Source: Verrucomicrobiaceae bacterium (lineage in GTDB: Bacteria; Verrucomicrobiota; Verrucomicrobiia; Verrucomicrobiales; Verrucomicrobiaceae). From it: a stretch of 64,000 bases of DNA. The notes beneath the pieces were generated by a model, which had not been told where the DNA came from, did not search any database, and saw only the letters and a program-made list of their open reading frames with translations. The stretch covers positions 1-64,000 of the forward strand of contig CANIBP010000015.1 of assembly GCA_947466075.1 (NCBI GenBank), in the 5' to 3' direction. Shown piece after piece: positions 1-7,011 of the stretch; the stretch's first letter is position 1, and every line of letters begins with the position of its first letter. The position numbers and the translations under genes were made by a program.

Positions 1-95
1 AGTTGGGCGGCCTTACGACCGCCTTCAAGCAGCGCGACTGCGTCGCGCTTGAAATGCTCGTCAAAGGTCCGCTTTTTCGTTGGTGTGTTGTTCAT
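1..95 (-). CDS. IS3-type transposase OrfA, N-terminal part only
   Basis: Thirty-one codons are visible from an ATG at 95 down to the window edge. The peptide starts MNNTPTKKRTFDEHFKRDAV and continues with ALLEGGRKAAQ. The pattern R-x-F-x-x-x-F-K-x-x-A-V-x-L-x-x-x-G is the start of the helix-turn-helix of IS3/IS911-type OrfA (HTH_Tnp_1). OrfA binds the element's ends and is normally joined to OrfB by frameshifting. The gene is cut by the window edge, so whether the element is complete cannot be said. Confidence 0.7.
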   Translation of the reverse strand, partial: MNNTPTKKRTFDEHFKRDAVALLEGGRKAAQ

Positions 96-101
96 GTCGG
101 T

Positions 102-117
102 TTGGGTTATTACCCAA
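102..117. repeat. Small inverted repeat in the IS leader
   Basis: TTGGGT-TATT-ACCCAA forms a perfect 6-bp stem with a 4-base loop just upstream of the transposase start. It lies between the presumed IS end (132) and the ATG (95), where IS3 promoters and leader hairpins that limit read-in translation often sit. The function is inferred from position only. Confidence 0.4.
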
Positions 118-132
118 CTTTTGCTGTCCGCA

Positions 133-949
133 TAAACGAAGAAGGCTCAAGGACGTGAAGCTCTTCCTCAATCGCAACAAGGCCGCACGGGTCGCCTTGA
201 AAGGAGACGACCAATACGGCGGCGGCGATTTCCGCAGCGCCGAGTGCATCGCGTTCCTGCGAGAGGCGGACATCGTGGTAACCAACCCGCCGTTTTCTCT
301 GTTTCGGCAGTATGTGGCTCAACTTGTGGAGCACGGGAAGAAGTTCCTCATCATCGCGAACAAGAACGCTATCACCTACAAGGAGATATTCCCTCTCATC
401 AGGGACAACAAATTGTGGACGGGAGCAACGGGTTTTTCGGGCGGCATGTGGTTCGTGGCCGACTATACGGGGAAGTATGAGAAAATAGTTGATGGAGTGA
501 AACTCATCAACGTGCCAGCAATCTGGTTCGCGAATCTGGACCACGGGCGCCGCCACCAAGAGCTGCCGCTCATGACAGCCGACGAAAACATGAGGTTCAG
601 TAAGCACAAAGAGGTGAAGGGTAAGGCGGCTTACATTCGATACGACAACTACGACGCGATTGAAGTGCCTTACACCGACGCTATCCCCCGCGGCTACAAT
701 GGCGTAATGGGTGTCCCGATCACCTTCCTCGACAAATACAACCCCGACCAGTTTGAGATCTTAGGATTGAGCAGATATACAGAGACGAAAGGGATGTCCA
801 AAGAATTCGTTGACGCATACTATAAATCAGGACAGACAGGGATGATCTCTGAAGGTCATCCCGACTTGTGTTATTACGACCATAACAACAAGCCCATTGT
901 CCCTTATATGAGAGTTCTCATTCGGAAAAGAAAGGCGAAAAAGAAATGA
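133..949 (+). pseudogene. EcoRI-family adenine-specific DNA methyltransferase, 5'-truncated by IS
   Basis: The downstream 270 or so codons match the EcoRI methylase family (N6-adenine): GGGDFRSAECI, then DIVVTNPPFSLFRQYVAQL with the catalytic NPPF motif (motif IV), then KKFLIIANKNAITYKEIFPL. Family members carry roughly 100 more residues before GDFRSAECI, including conserved sequence around a CDDPRVSNF-type segment. These are missing here and replaced by IS sequence. The reading frame stays open into the IS as far as 80, so a chimeric protein could be made, but it would lack the N-terminal part of the AdoMet domain. The stop overlaps the start of the DUF262-HNH gene (ATGA at 946-949), indicating a two-gene restriction-modification operon. 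Loss of activity is inferred. Confidence 0.75.
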
Positions 950-2112
950 GAACTACCTTAAAGACTGAAATTACAGTCAATGACATCTGCAACGGGTTTG
1001 TATACAACCAACTCGAGGGCAAAGGGCTGTTCGGGCTGGGCGGGAAGCTCACCATTCAGCCGGAATACCAGCGCAATTACCTCTATGCGGATGGGGGCGG
1101 CAAGCGGGAGATGGCCGTCGTGGAATCACTGCTCAAGGGCTACCCGCTGGGGCTGATCTATTTCAACAAAGTCGCGGCGGAGAAGTTCGAGGTGCTGGAT
1201 GGCCAGCAGCGGATCACCAGCATTGGGCGCTTCGTGACGGGGAAGTTCGCGATCATGGAGAGCGGCAATCCGAAGTATTTCGACAGCTTGCCCGCCGATC
1301 AACAAGGGCGGCTTCGGGAGTCGAAATTGCTGATCTACGAATGCGAGGGGACCGAGACGGAGATCAAGCAATGGTTTGAGACGATCAACATCGCCGGGGT
1401 GCCGCTCAATCCGCAGGAGCTTTTGAATGCGATCTATTCCGGGCCGTTTGTGACGCTGGCGAAGGCCGAGTTTAGCAACAGCCAGAACGCCAACATTCAG
1501 AAGTGGAGCGCTTATGTCAGGGGCAGCGCGAACCGGCAGGAGTTTCTGGAGCGAGCGCTGGACTGGGTGAGCAAGGGCGAGACCGGCGACTACATGAGCG
1601 CGCATCGCAACGATACCAGCATCAAGGAGCTGAACAATTACTTCAACAGCGTGATCGACTGGGTTTCGACGGTATTCAAGGATGTGCTGCCGGAGATGAA
1701 GGGGCTGGAGTGGGGCAGACTCTACGAGGAGCACCACGGCAAGTCCTACGATCCAGACAAGATGTCGGAGGAGGTGAAGAAGCTCGCCGCCGATGACTCG
1801 GTGACGAGCCGCAAGGGGATCTTCGAGTATCTCCTAGGCGGCTCGAAGGAAACGAAACTGCTGGAGGTCCGGGTGTTTGATAAAAAGGTCGCGCGGACCG
1901 CCTACGATAAGCAGACGCAGGCAGTCGCGGGCAAGGATAAATCTAACTGCCCGCTCTGCGCAGTTGGGCACGGCTCGAACAAGGCCCGGATTTATAGGTT
2001 CGATGAGATGGACGCGGATCATGTGACCGCATGGAGCAAGGGCGGGGATAGCTCGGCGAAGAACTGCGAGATGCTGTGCATCACACATAACCGTGCCAAA
2101 GGTAACCGATAA
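946..2112 (+). CDS. DUF262 / HNH endonuclease (probable restriction subunit)
   Basis: This 388-residue protein has an N-terminal DUF262 (GmrS/ParB-like) domain with the signature DGQQR at 85-89 and IQPEYQRNY near 37-45. The C-terminal HNH domain has a treble-clef zinc site: C335/C338, then DADHV at 356-360, and C374/C378 with HNR at 381-383. DUF262 proteins are NTPase-like nuclease subunits in modification-dependent (GmrSD) and other defence systems. Here the gene is coupled by a 4-bp overlap to an EcoRI-type methyltransferase, so it is probably the nuclease partner of that enzyme. The reading frame is intact although the methyltransferase is truncated. Alternatively it could be a stand-alone, type IV-like nuclease. 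Confidence 0.8.
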   Translation: MRTTLKTEITVNDICNGFVYNQLEGKGLFGLGGKLTIQPEYQRNYLYADGGGKREMAVVESLLKGYPLGLIYFNKVAAEKFEVLDGQQRITSIGRFVTGKFAIMESGNPKYFDSLPADQQGRLRESKLLIYECEGTETEIKQWFETINIAGVPLNPQELLNAIYSGPFVTLAKAEFSNSQNANIQKWSAYVRGSANRQEFLERALDWVSKGETGDYMSAHRNDTSIKELNNYFNSVIDWVSTVFKDVLPEMKGLEWGRLYEEHHGKSYDPDKMSEEVKKLAADDSVTSRKGIFEYLLGGSKETKLLEVRVFDKKVARTAYDKQTQAVAGKDKSNCPLCAVGHGSNKARIYRFDEMDADHVTAWSKGGDSSAKNCEMLCITHNRAKGNR

Positions 2113-2151
2113 TATTAGCACGCTAGCGCCCGGCTCACACAGACAGCTATA

Positions 2152-2484
2152 ATGAAACTCACGATCTCAGCCGTTCAACTCCACCAAATGGTCAAAGCCG
2201 TGTTCCCCCGTGTGCCACCAAAGAAAGCCTTGGTGACGGTGACGCTGGTTGATGGCAGCCTGATTCTTCAAACTAAGGATGCAGGCACGGTTCTTGGTGT
2301 GATCTCTACCGCAAATGGTGAGGTTATCGTTTCCGCTAAAGCATTCTGTGGAGTTGTAGGAACCTTCCAAGGAACTGACTTTATTGAAATCGAGGGCAGC
2401 TCGGATGGGCTCAAGTTCAATGCATTCAAAATGCCCGTGCTAGCGTGGAACCCCGCGCCAACCATGCCCAAGGAGTTCAGTTAA
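2152..2484 (+). CDS. Small protein resembling a single sliding-clamp (DnaN) domain
   Basis: The 110-residue product starts MKLTISAVQLHQMVKAVFPR and has the run of features seen in one domain of the DNA polymerase III beta clamp: an N-terminal strand plus helix, a central pair of strands (LVDGSLILQTKD), then GEVIVSAKAF in the place of the clamp's G-x-I-x-V-x-A-K, then an acidic strand (FIEIEG). A real DnaN has three such domains and about 370 residues, so this is at most one third of a clamp. It follows the DUF262-HNH gene by 39 bp. The clamp relationship is my reading of the pattern and needs a profile search; function is unknown. Confidence 0.45.
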   Translation: MKLTISAVQLHQMVKAVFPRVPPKKALVTVTLVDGSLILQTKDAGTVLGVISTANGEVIVSAKAFCGVVGTFQGTDFIEIEGSSDGLKFNAFKMPVLAWNPAPTMPKEFS

Positions 2485-2574
2485 GTAAGCAAGCGCGGGA
2501 GTCGATGCCTGAGAGAAGGCAGGAGGCAGAAGGCTGGATGCTGGTGACTCGATTCTCGATGGGACTCCGTTACC

Positions 2575-2616
2575 TTCATCCTTCGCAGTCTTGCTTTCAT
2601 CCTTCGCAGTCTTGCT
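2575..2616. repeat. Perfect 21-bp tandem duplication
   Basis: Two exact copies of a 21-base unit lie head to tail at 2575-2595 and 2596-2616; the unit contains CATCCTTCGCAGTCTTGCT. There is no ORF of note across it. It is probably a slippage duplication, or a remnant of an intergenic repeat family. Confidence 0.85.
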
Positions 2617-2804
2617 ACGGAGAATGGAACGGAGAACGGGTTCGTTGTCTCCTGTGGGATTCCCAGATGGCGACAGGAGGCAGGCTGCTGGATGGGACTT
2701 CGTTCACTCCGTGATCTCCTGTGATGTTTCTGGAGTTTGAAACAGGAGGTAAGGGAAAGAACGGAGACAGGAAGCTGTGGCGGGCCATGCAGGAGGTGAG
2801 CGAT

Positions 2805-2990
2805 TCAGGAGCGGCAGGCTTTGAGCACATAATCCAGCAAGGCCCCCGTGAGGGATTGCACTCGCAGATCAATGGGAGCCAGCAGACCGTCCGCCATCAG
2901 AATGAGGTTTCCCCGGTGCGTGTCGGAGATGGCCACCTGCCGCTCCGGGTCAAAGTAGGCCGCTTCGCCGTTTGCGGTGAAGCGCTGCCA
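2805..2990 (-). pseudogene. Fragment of a kinase-like (polyvalent-protein type) C-terminus
   Basis: About 61 codons read as a plausible protein end: NGEAAYFDP, then AISDTHRGNLILM, then DGLLAPIDLRVQ. The D-x-H-x-x-N...DG...PID pattern resembles the catalytic/metal segment of small kinases embedded in phage and plasmid polyvalent proteins. There is no start codon of its own, and the frame upstream of about 2990 runs antisense-like through an Ada fragment. It is best seen as a broken 3' end left by a deletion. Family assignment is tentative. Confidence 0.4.
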
Positions 2991-3060
2991 GCCCCGGCTG
3001 CTCCAGATGATGGCCATCCAGATGCCGGATGATGCGTGCCACGCGTTCGTAATCATTCAT
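2950..3060 (-). pseudogene. N-terminal fragment of an Ada-type AraC/methyltransferase gene
   Basis: From an ATG at 3060 the frame gives MNDYERVARIIRHLDGHHLE followed by QPGLAAL, which closely resembles the start of Ada/MGMT-type regulators (MxDYxRIAxxIxYLxxHxxxQPSLxxLA). The match ends around 2980, the frame continues with nine unrelated codons, and it stops. The break coincides with the beginning of the kinase-like fragment in another frame, so a deletion probably joined two unrelated genes here. Confidence 0.5.
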
Positions 3061-3172
3061 GCCGACATTCTGACGAGACACACTGCCGAAACCACCCGGT
3101 TCTTGCGCCTGATCCAAACGAAGACCTGCATAATCTCATGGCGCAGGCAGACGCTGGGCATTAGATGAGACA

Positions 3173-3409
3173 ATGAAGTTGGAACAAGGCCAGATCTGGA
3201 AAAAAGGGGACGAATACCTCCGCATTGTCGAATGGGCGCGTTTTTCCATCGAATACAAGGCCATGAAGGACCCCACCACCAAAGTGGGCACGCTGCATCG
3301 CGTCACCAAGAAGGAATTCTGCCGCTTACTCAAAGGCGCTGTCTTGCAGGTGCCTGAAACGCTGCCGGAGACAGAGATCAGTCCCGCCGTTTCTCCAGAA
3401 ACAGAGTGA
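3173..3409 (+). CDS. Small hypothetical protein, 78 residues
   Basis: I do not recognise a family. The product starts MKLEQGQIWKKGDEYLRIVE, has a basic middle (VTKKEFCRLLKG) and ends in an acidic, proline-rich tail (PETLPETEISPAVSPETE). It has no signal peptide or membrane segment. The opening G-Q-I-W-K-x-x-D-x-Y-L-R-I-V pattern suggests a small beta-barrel. Its last 32 bp overlap the 3' end of the convergent RlmM-like gene. Confidence 0.55.
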   Translation: MKLEQGQIWKKGDEYLRIVEWARFSIEYKAMKDPTTKVGTLHRVTKKEFCRLLKGAVLQVPETLPETEISPAVSPETE

Positions 3410-4463
3410 ACTCATGCCGGTTGTAAGTCAGATGCGTTTGCGTCAACAGACGCAATCCAGCGGCTTTTGACATCGACACGATCAGCCGGAATAACTCGCA
3501 CGGTTCTTCCACATTCTCGATGCGCGGGACTTTGAGTGTGAAAACGGCCAAGCCGTCTTGTTTCAGGAACTGAGAGAGCCGGATCACCTGCTCGATGGAT
3601 TCTTCCGGCGGTCCATTCATGTCGCACAGCAGCGCGTCATACGTCGTTCCGCCTCGTGGCTGAAACGCCGCCACGTCTTCAAGCACAAATTTCAAGCCGG
3701 TCCGACCATCCAGCCGCTTGTCCAGCGGCGCACGATCAATCGCTGTCACACGTTGGTTGCGCGCGAGTAACTCCGACGTCATCCCGCCCGGACAGGCTCC
3801 CAGTTCGAGCCAATGACTGCCCTCTGGCAGCGGTGGTCGATAGAGCAGCAGATAATGCAATGCTTCAGCGATCTTAGCCCCCGCACGACTGATCGTATCC
3901 GGCGCATCTTGGTCAATGAACTTGCTGCCACCGGCATACAAACCGTTCGAGGCACGCGGACTCTGCATCCCGCAGAACAAACCTTCTTTGCCCACGAGGC
4001 AGAACAACGTCTCCGCCGTCGCATCCTGCTCCTCCACCGTGCCTGCGGCCAGTTTCGGGAACAATTGTAGGACGCGACCGCGCAGGTTTGACGCGAGACC
4101 TTTGTAATACTTGTCCGGCGACGTCGGCTGCAGTGTGCCGATGAAAATCCCCTGCGGCTTTCGTTCGCCAAACTTCTTCAGCAGCGTTTGCGCCGCCTTT
4201 TCGATGAAGCCATCCATCTTCTGCGCGTTGCACGGCCAGGTGTGGTCCATCGGCAGATTCCACCGCGCAAACTTTGCTGCATCCGACTGCCGAATCGCTT
4301 CAGGCGTCGCTGTCTTGATCAAATAATAATCCTGCCCCAGCCGCGTGCTCGAAACCGCCCCAAACCGCTGCAACACTTCCGCTGCGATCCCTTCAAAAAT
4401 TTCCGGGATGCGCACCAGCCAGGGCTTCAGATTAGTGGCTTCGTTCTTGGCAGCGTTCGTCAT
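3378..4463 (-). CDS. RlmM-like 23S rRNA 2'-O-ribose methyltransferase
   Basis: The protein has an FtsJ-type AdoMet domain in its C-terminal half: LELGACPGGMTSELL is motif I (G-x-x-P-G-G), VTAIDRAPLD supplies the acidic residue for AdoMet, and LLCDMNGPPEES and FTLKVPR correspond to the catalytic D and K regions. The N-terminal 190 residues resemble the THUMP-like part of RlmM, which modifies C2498 of 23S rRNA. The ATG at 4463 (MTNAAKNE) is preferred; an in-frame ATG at 4511 would add 16 residues of unlikely sequence (MAPACTDRVSRRVHGH). Exact substrate is inferred from family likeness. Its 3' end overlaps the convergent small gene by 32 bp. Confidence 0.75.
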   Translation of the reverse strand: MTNAAKNEATNLKPWLVRIPEIFEGIAAEVLQRFGAVSSTRLGQDYYLIKTATPEAIRQSDAAKFARWNLPMDHTWPCNAQKMDGFIEKAAQTLLKKFGERKPQGIFIGTLQPTSPDKYYKGLASNLRGRVLQLFPKLAAGTVEEQDATAETLFCLVGKEGLFCGMQSPRASNGLYAGGSKFIDQDAPDTISRAGAKIAEALHYLLLYRPPLPEGSHWLELGACPGGMTSELLARNQRVTAIDRAPLDKRLDGRTGLKFVLEDVAAFQPRGGTTYDALLCDMNGPPEESIEQVIRLSQFLKQDGLAVFTLKVPRIENVEEPCELFRLIVSMSKAAGLRLLTQTHLTYNRHEFTLFLEKRRD

Positions 4464-4556
4464 GTGCCCATGCACTCGCCTCGACACACGGTCAGTGCAA
4501 GCAGGTGCCATTAATCCTTGGCGAATCCCATTCCCTTTCTACCCTCCGCGCCCCGC

Positions 4557-5624
4557 ATGTCCGTCAAGCTCCGCCTCAACACCGCCACCGTCTCCAACGT
4601 CGTCCTCGCCAAGGTCGGCAATCCTCAGCGCGAAGAGCCGCTGCAAACCTCCCGAGAAGTCTTCAAAGTCGCCGAAGAGGACCAGGAGAACCTCACCGCG
4701 CTGTTCATCAAGCCCTTCAAGGCCTGCATCGCCCACCGCTTCACGCACCACGCCTCTCTCTCCCAGCACGAGGTCAACAACTGCGCCAAGTCCATCTTTG
4801 CCGACGAAGACAACCTCCTCGCCAAAGGCATCGAGATCGCCCAGCGCCTCTACGCTAAATCGAACCACCCCAACATCAAGGCGGGTGACCTTTGCATCTC
4901 CCTGCTCAAGGAAATCCACATCGAAGGCGAGCTCGTCAATGGCCTCTGCATCCTGAAAAGCGACAGCGTCGTGCCCTTTCTCACCATCACGCCGCGCAAC
5001 GGCGACCTCCAGCTCAGCACCGAGCACGGCATCAATCCCGACAAGATCGACAAAGGCTGCCTCATCCTCGATCACTGGGCCGAAAAAGGCTACTACGTCC
5101 TCACCTTCGACCGCAGCGGCAGCGACTCCCGCTTCTGGGTGCGCGAATTTCTCGGCGTCGAGGCCGTGCCGGACGCCGCCTTTCTCACCAACGCCTACGC
5201 GAAGATGGCCGTCTCCTTCCTCGAAGAACAAAAGACCACCGATGACGACACGCCGCCATGGGAGACCGCCAACGCCGCCAAAGACGCGCTCGACTACTTC
5301 GAAGACCGCGAAAAATTCGAGCTTCAAGAATTTGAACGCGACGTGCTCAAAGATCCCGACACCATCGCCCAATTCGGCGAGCACCGTGCTCGCATCGAGG
5401 AAGAACAGGGTCAGTCCTTGGAGACCAGCTTCGACATTTCCAAGAAAGACCTCACCAAGGCCCGAAAACGCATCGCCGCCGTCCTCAAGCTCGACACCGG
5501 CGTGGAGATCCACATCAAGCCCGGCAACAGCGAAAACGACCCTCAGCTCGAACGCGGCTTCGATGACGACAAAGGCATGAAGTACGTGAAGGTGTTTTAC
5601 AACAAGGACATCAGCGCGGGGTGA
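4557..5624 (+). CDS. Nucleoid-associated protein, NdpA (37-kDa) family
   Basis: The 355-residue protein matches the NdpA/YejK family: an N-terminal part with FIKPFKACIAHRFTHHASL, a central SLLKEIHIEG...NGLCILKS segment, and a C-terminal part with EIHIKPGN and YVKVFYN. The family binds double-stranded DNA and is found in the nucleoid or in mobile elements. The ATG at 4557 (MSVKLRLNTATVSN) is chosen over 4518 because the extra 13 residues (MANPIPFLPSAPR) look like untranslated leader. It is divergent from the RlmM-like gene, and the 90 bp between the two starts must hold both promoters. Confidence 0.65.
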   Translation: MSVKLRLNTATVSNVVLAKVGNPQREEPLQTSREVFKVAEEDQENLTALFIKPFKACIAHRFTHHASLSQHEVNNCAKSIFADEDNLLAKGIEIAQRLYAKSNHPNIKAGDLCISLLKEIHIEGELVNGLCILKSDSVVPFLTITPRNGDLQLSTEHGINPDKIDKGCLILDHWAEKGYYVLTFDRSGSDSRFWVREFLGVEAVPDAAFLTNAYAKMAVSFLEEQKTTDDDTPPWETANAAKDALDYFEDREKFELQEFERDVLKDPDTIAQFGEHRARIEEEQGQSLETSFDISKKDLTKARKRIAAVLKLDTGVEIHIKPGNSENDPQLERGFDDDKGMKYVKVFYNKDISAG

Positions 5625-5732
5625 GTGTGACTCTGGCCTTGCCCAGCAGCAGCCTTTTCAATCTTTGATGCTTGATGGATAGGATGAATGGCCTTTTCGT
5701 TGTGTCGCGGGCTGGAACTCCCGTCCGATAAC

Positions 5733-6626
5733 ATGAAAGTCTCCATCCTTCTCTTCATCTTCCTGTTTTTTGGAAATCTCGCCGGGAGGCAGGCATATGC
5801 GCAGGATGAGATCGGTAACGAGGAAGCAAAGGCAGCCGACGCTTTGCTTGCAGCCGGACGGAATGCCGAGGCAGAGGCGGCATTCCGGAAACTTGTCGAA
5901 ACAAGGTCCAAGCAATCAGGTCCTGAAGCCCCGGATACCTTGAACTGTCGGCTGAATCTGGCCAGAACCTTGGATAACCAAGGCAAGTATGCCGAGGCAG
6001 AAGCTGAGCATCGGGTGGTGCTTGCCTCCTTGGAACGCTTGTTGGGCGCGGAACATCCTGTTACCTTGAACAGCCGTAGCGATCTGGCCATCACCCTGGG
6101 CAATCTAGGGAAACGCGATGACGCGGAGAAGCAACATCGCCAGCTGATGGAGATTCGTGAGCGCGTGTTGGGCGCGGAGCACGCCGACACTCTGGCCAGC
6201 CGGAATAATCTGGCTGCCACGTTGTTTGAACAGAAAAAATATGCGGATGCAGAAGTGCAGCACCGGACGATTTTGGCAGTTCGTCAGCGTGTACTAGGGG
6301 CCGAGCATCCTGATACCTTGAGCAGTCGGAATAATCTGGCCGATACTATCAGATCCCTGGGAAAACCTGCGGAGGCTGAGGTGGAAAACAGGGCAGTGCT
6401 GGCGATAAAAGAGCGAGTGTTGGGATCCGAGCACCCGAGTGTTTTTATGAGTTGCTATAACCTAGCCCTTTGTCTCGAAGATCAGAAAAAGCTGTCTGAG
6501 GCACTGGCGTTCATGCTGCGGTCAGAGAACGGATGGGTGAAGATTCTTGGGACAAAACATCCGTACTCCCAACTTGCGAAAACTGATCGCGAGCGCATCG
6601 AGGCGAAGATGAAAGAGCAGAAGTAA
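5733..6626 (+). CDS. Exported tetratricopeptide (kinesin-light-chain type) repeat protein
   Basis: A signal peptide is clear (MKVSILLFIFLFFGNLAG, cut after QAYAQ), which supports the ATG at 5733 over an upstream in-frame start at 5688. The rest consists of five or six 42-residue TPR units of the TPR_10/12 type, each with the pattern A-E-A-E-x-x-H-R-x-x-L...R-V-L-G-A-E-H-P-D-T-L-x-S-R-N-N-L-A-x-T-L. Such repeats form a superhelical binding surface. The partner is unknown. Repeats 2 to 5 are close in sequence, suggesting recent internal duplication. Confidence 0.8.
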   Translation: MKVSILLFIFLFFGNLAGRQAYAQDEIGNEEAKAADALLAAGRNAEAEAAFRKLVETRSKQSGPEAPDTLNCRLNLARTLDNQGKYAEAEAEHRVVLASLERLLGAEHPVTLNSRSDLAITLGNLGKRDDAEKQHRQLMEIRERVLGAEHADTLASRNNLAATLFEQKKYADAEVQHRTILAVRQRVLGAEHPDTLSSRNNLADTIRSLGKPAEAEVENRAVLAIKERVLGSEHPSVFMSCYNLALCLEDQKKLSEALAFMLRSENGWVKILGTKHPYSQLAKTDRERIEAKMKEQK

Positions 6627-6668
6627 TTCAGCACATTTGCCTCTTTCTCGTCTTACCCCTTTCTCTCC

Positions 6669-6956
6669 ATGAACTCCGCCTCCGACCCCACTTCCCCGCA
6701 GCGTCTCTGGAAAATGGGACGCGTCGTGCTTCAGCGCGAAACCGCGCATCGCGGCGGCAAGACGGTCATTGTGATCAAGGACTTCGCCACGCATCTGCCT
6801 CTCTCCGTCATCGAAACCATCGCCAAGCGCGTGCGTGCCGCCTGCGGTTGCGGTGGCACCGTACGTGACAAACGCATCGAGATTCAAGGTGACCAAGCGG
6901 CCAAGGTGCGGGCGGTGCTGGAGGCCGAAGGCTTTGAAGTGGGTGGGGTGAAATGA
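6669..6956 (+). CDS. yciH: SUI1/eIF1-like translation initiation factor
   Basis: This 95-residue protein matches the bacterial YciH/SUI1 family: basic VLQRETAHRGGKTVIVIKDF, then LAKRV-type helix residues (IAKRVRAACGCGGTV), then the C-terminal IEIQGDQAAKVRAVLEAEGF. In eukaryotes and archaea the fold monitors start-codon selection; in bacteria YciH is non-essential and its role is less certain. It is a single gene with a 42-bp gap after the TPR gene. Confidence 0.85.
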   Translation: MNSASDPTSPQRLWKMGRVVLQRETAHRGGKTVIVIKDFATHLPLSVIETIAKRVRAACGCGGTVRDKRIEIQGDQAAKVRAVLEAEGFEVGGVK

Positions 6957-7011
6957 GTAGGCGCCAATCTACGCATTGCTTTTGAATGGCCGTGGGGATT
7001 ATGCTTTGCAG

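Larger units (their letters stand above)
1..132 (-). mobile_element. End of an IS3-family-like insertion sequence
   Basis: The window opens inside an insertion sequence read on the minus strand. Its transposase begins at 95 and runs off the edge. Between that start codon and about 132 lies a short leader; reading the minus strand, the element would begin TGCGGACAGCAAAAGTTGGG, starting with TG as IS3-family ends usually do. To the right of 132 the sequence at once becomes coding sequence of an EcoRI-type methyltransferase that lacks its N-terminus, so 132/133 is the likely insertion boundary. The other end lies outside the window, so inverted repeats and target duplication cannot be checked. 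Confidence 0.65.
2485..3172. other. Non-coding scrap region with gene remnants
   Basis: No convincing intact gene lies in these 688 bp. The left part (2485-2760) is low-complexity, with repeated aggaggca/ctggatg words and a perfect 21-bp tandem duplication at 2575-2616. The right part holds two overlapping minus-strand fragments, one from an Ada-type regulator N-terminus and one from a kinase-like protein C-terminus. The region fits an insertion hot spot that has collected and lost genes. Confidence 0.6.

Noticed and set aside
4539..5513. 324-codon open frame antisense to the NdpA-like gene
   Set aside because: Composition is biased (Val/Gly/Asp-rich) and it is fully covered by a recognisable gene on the other strand.
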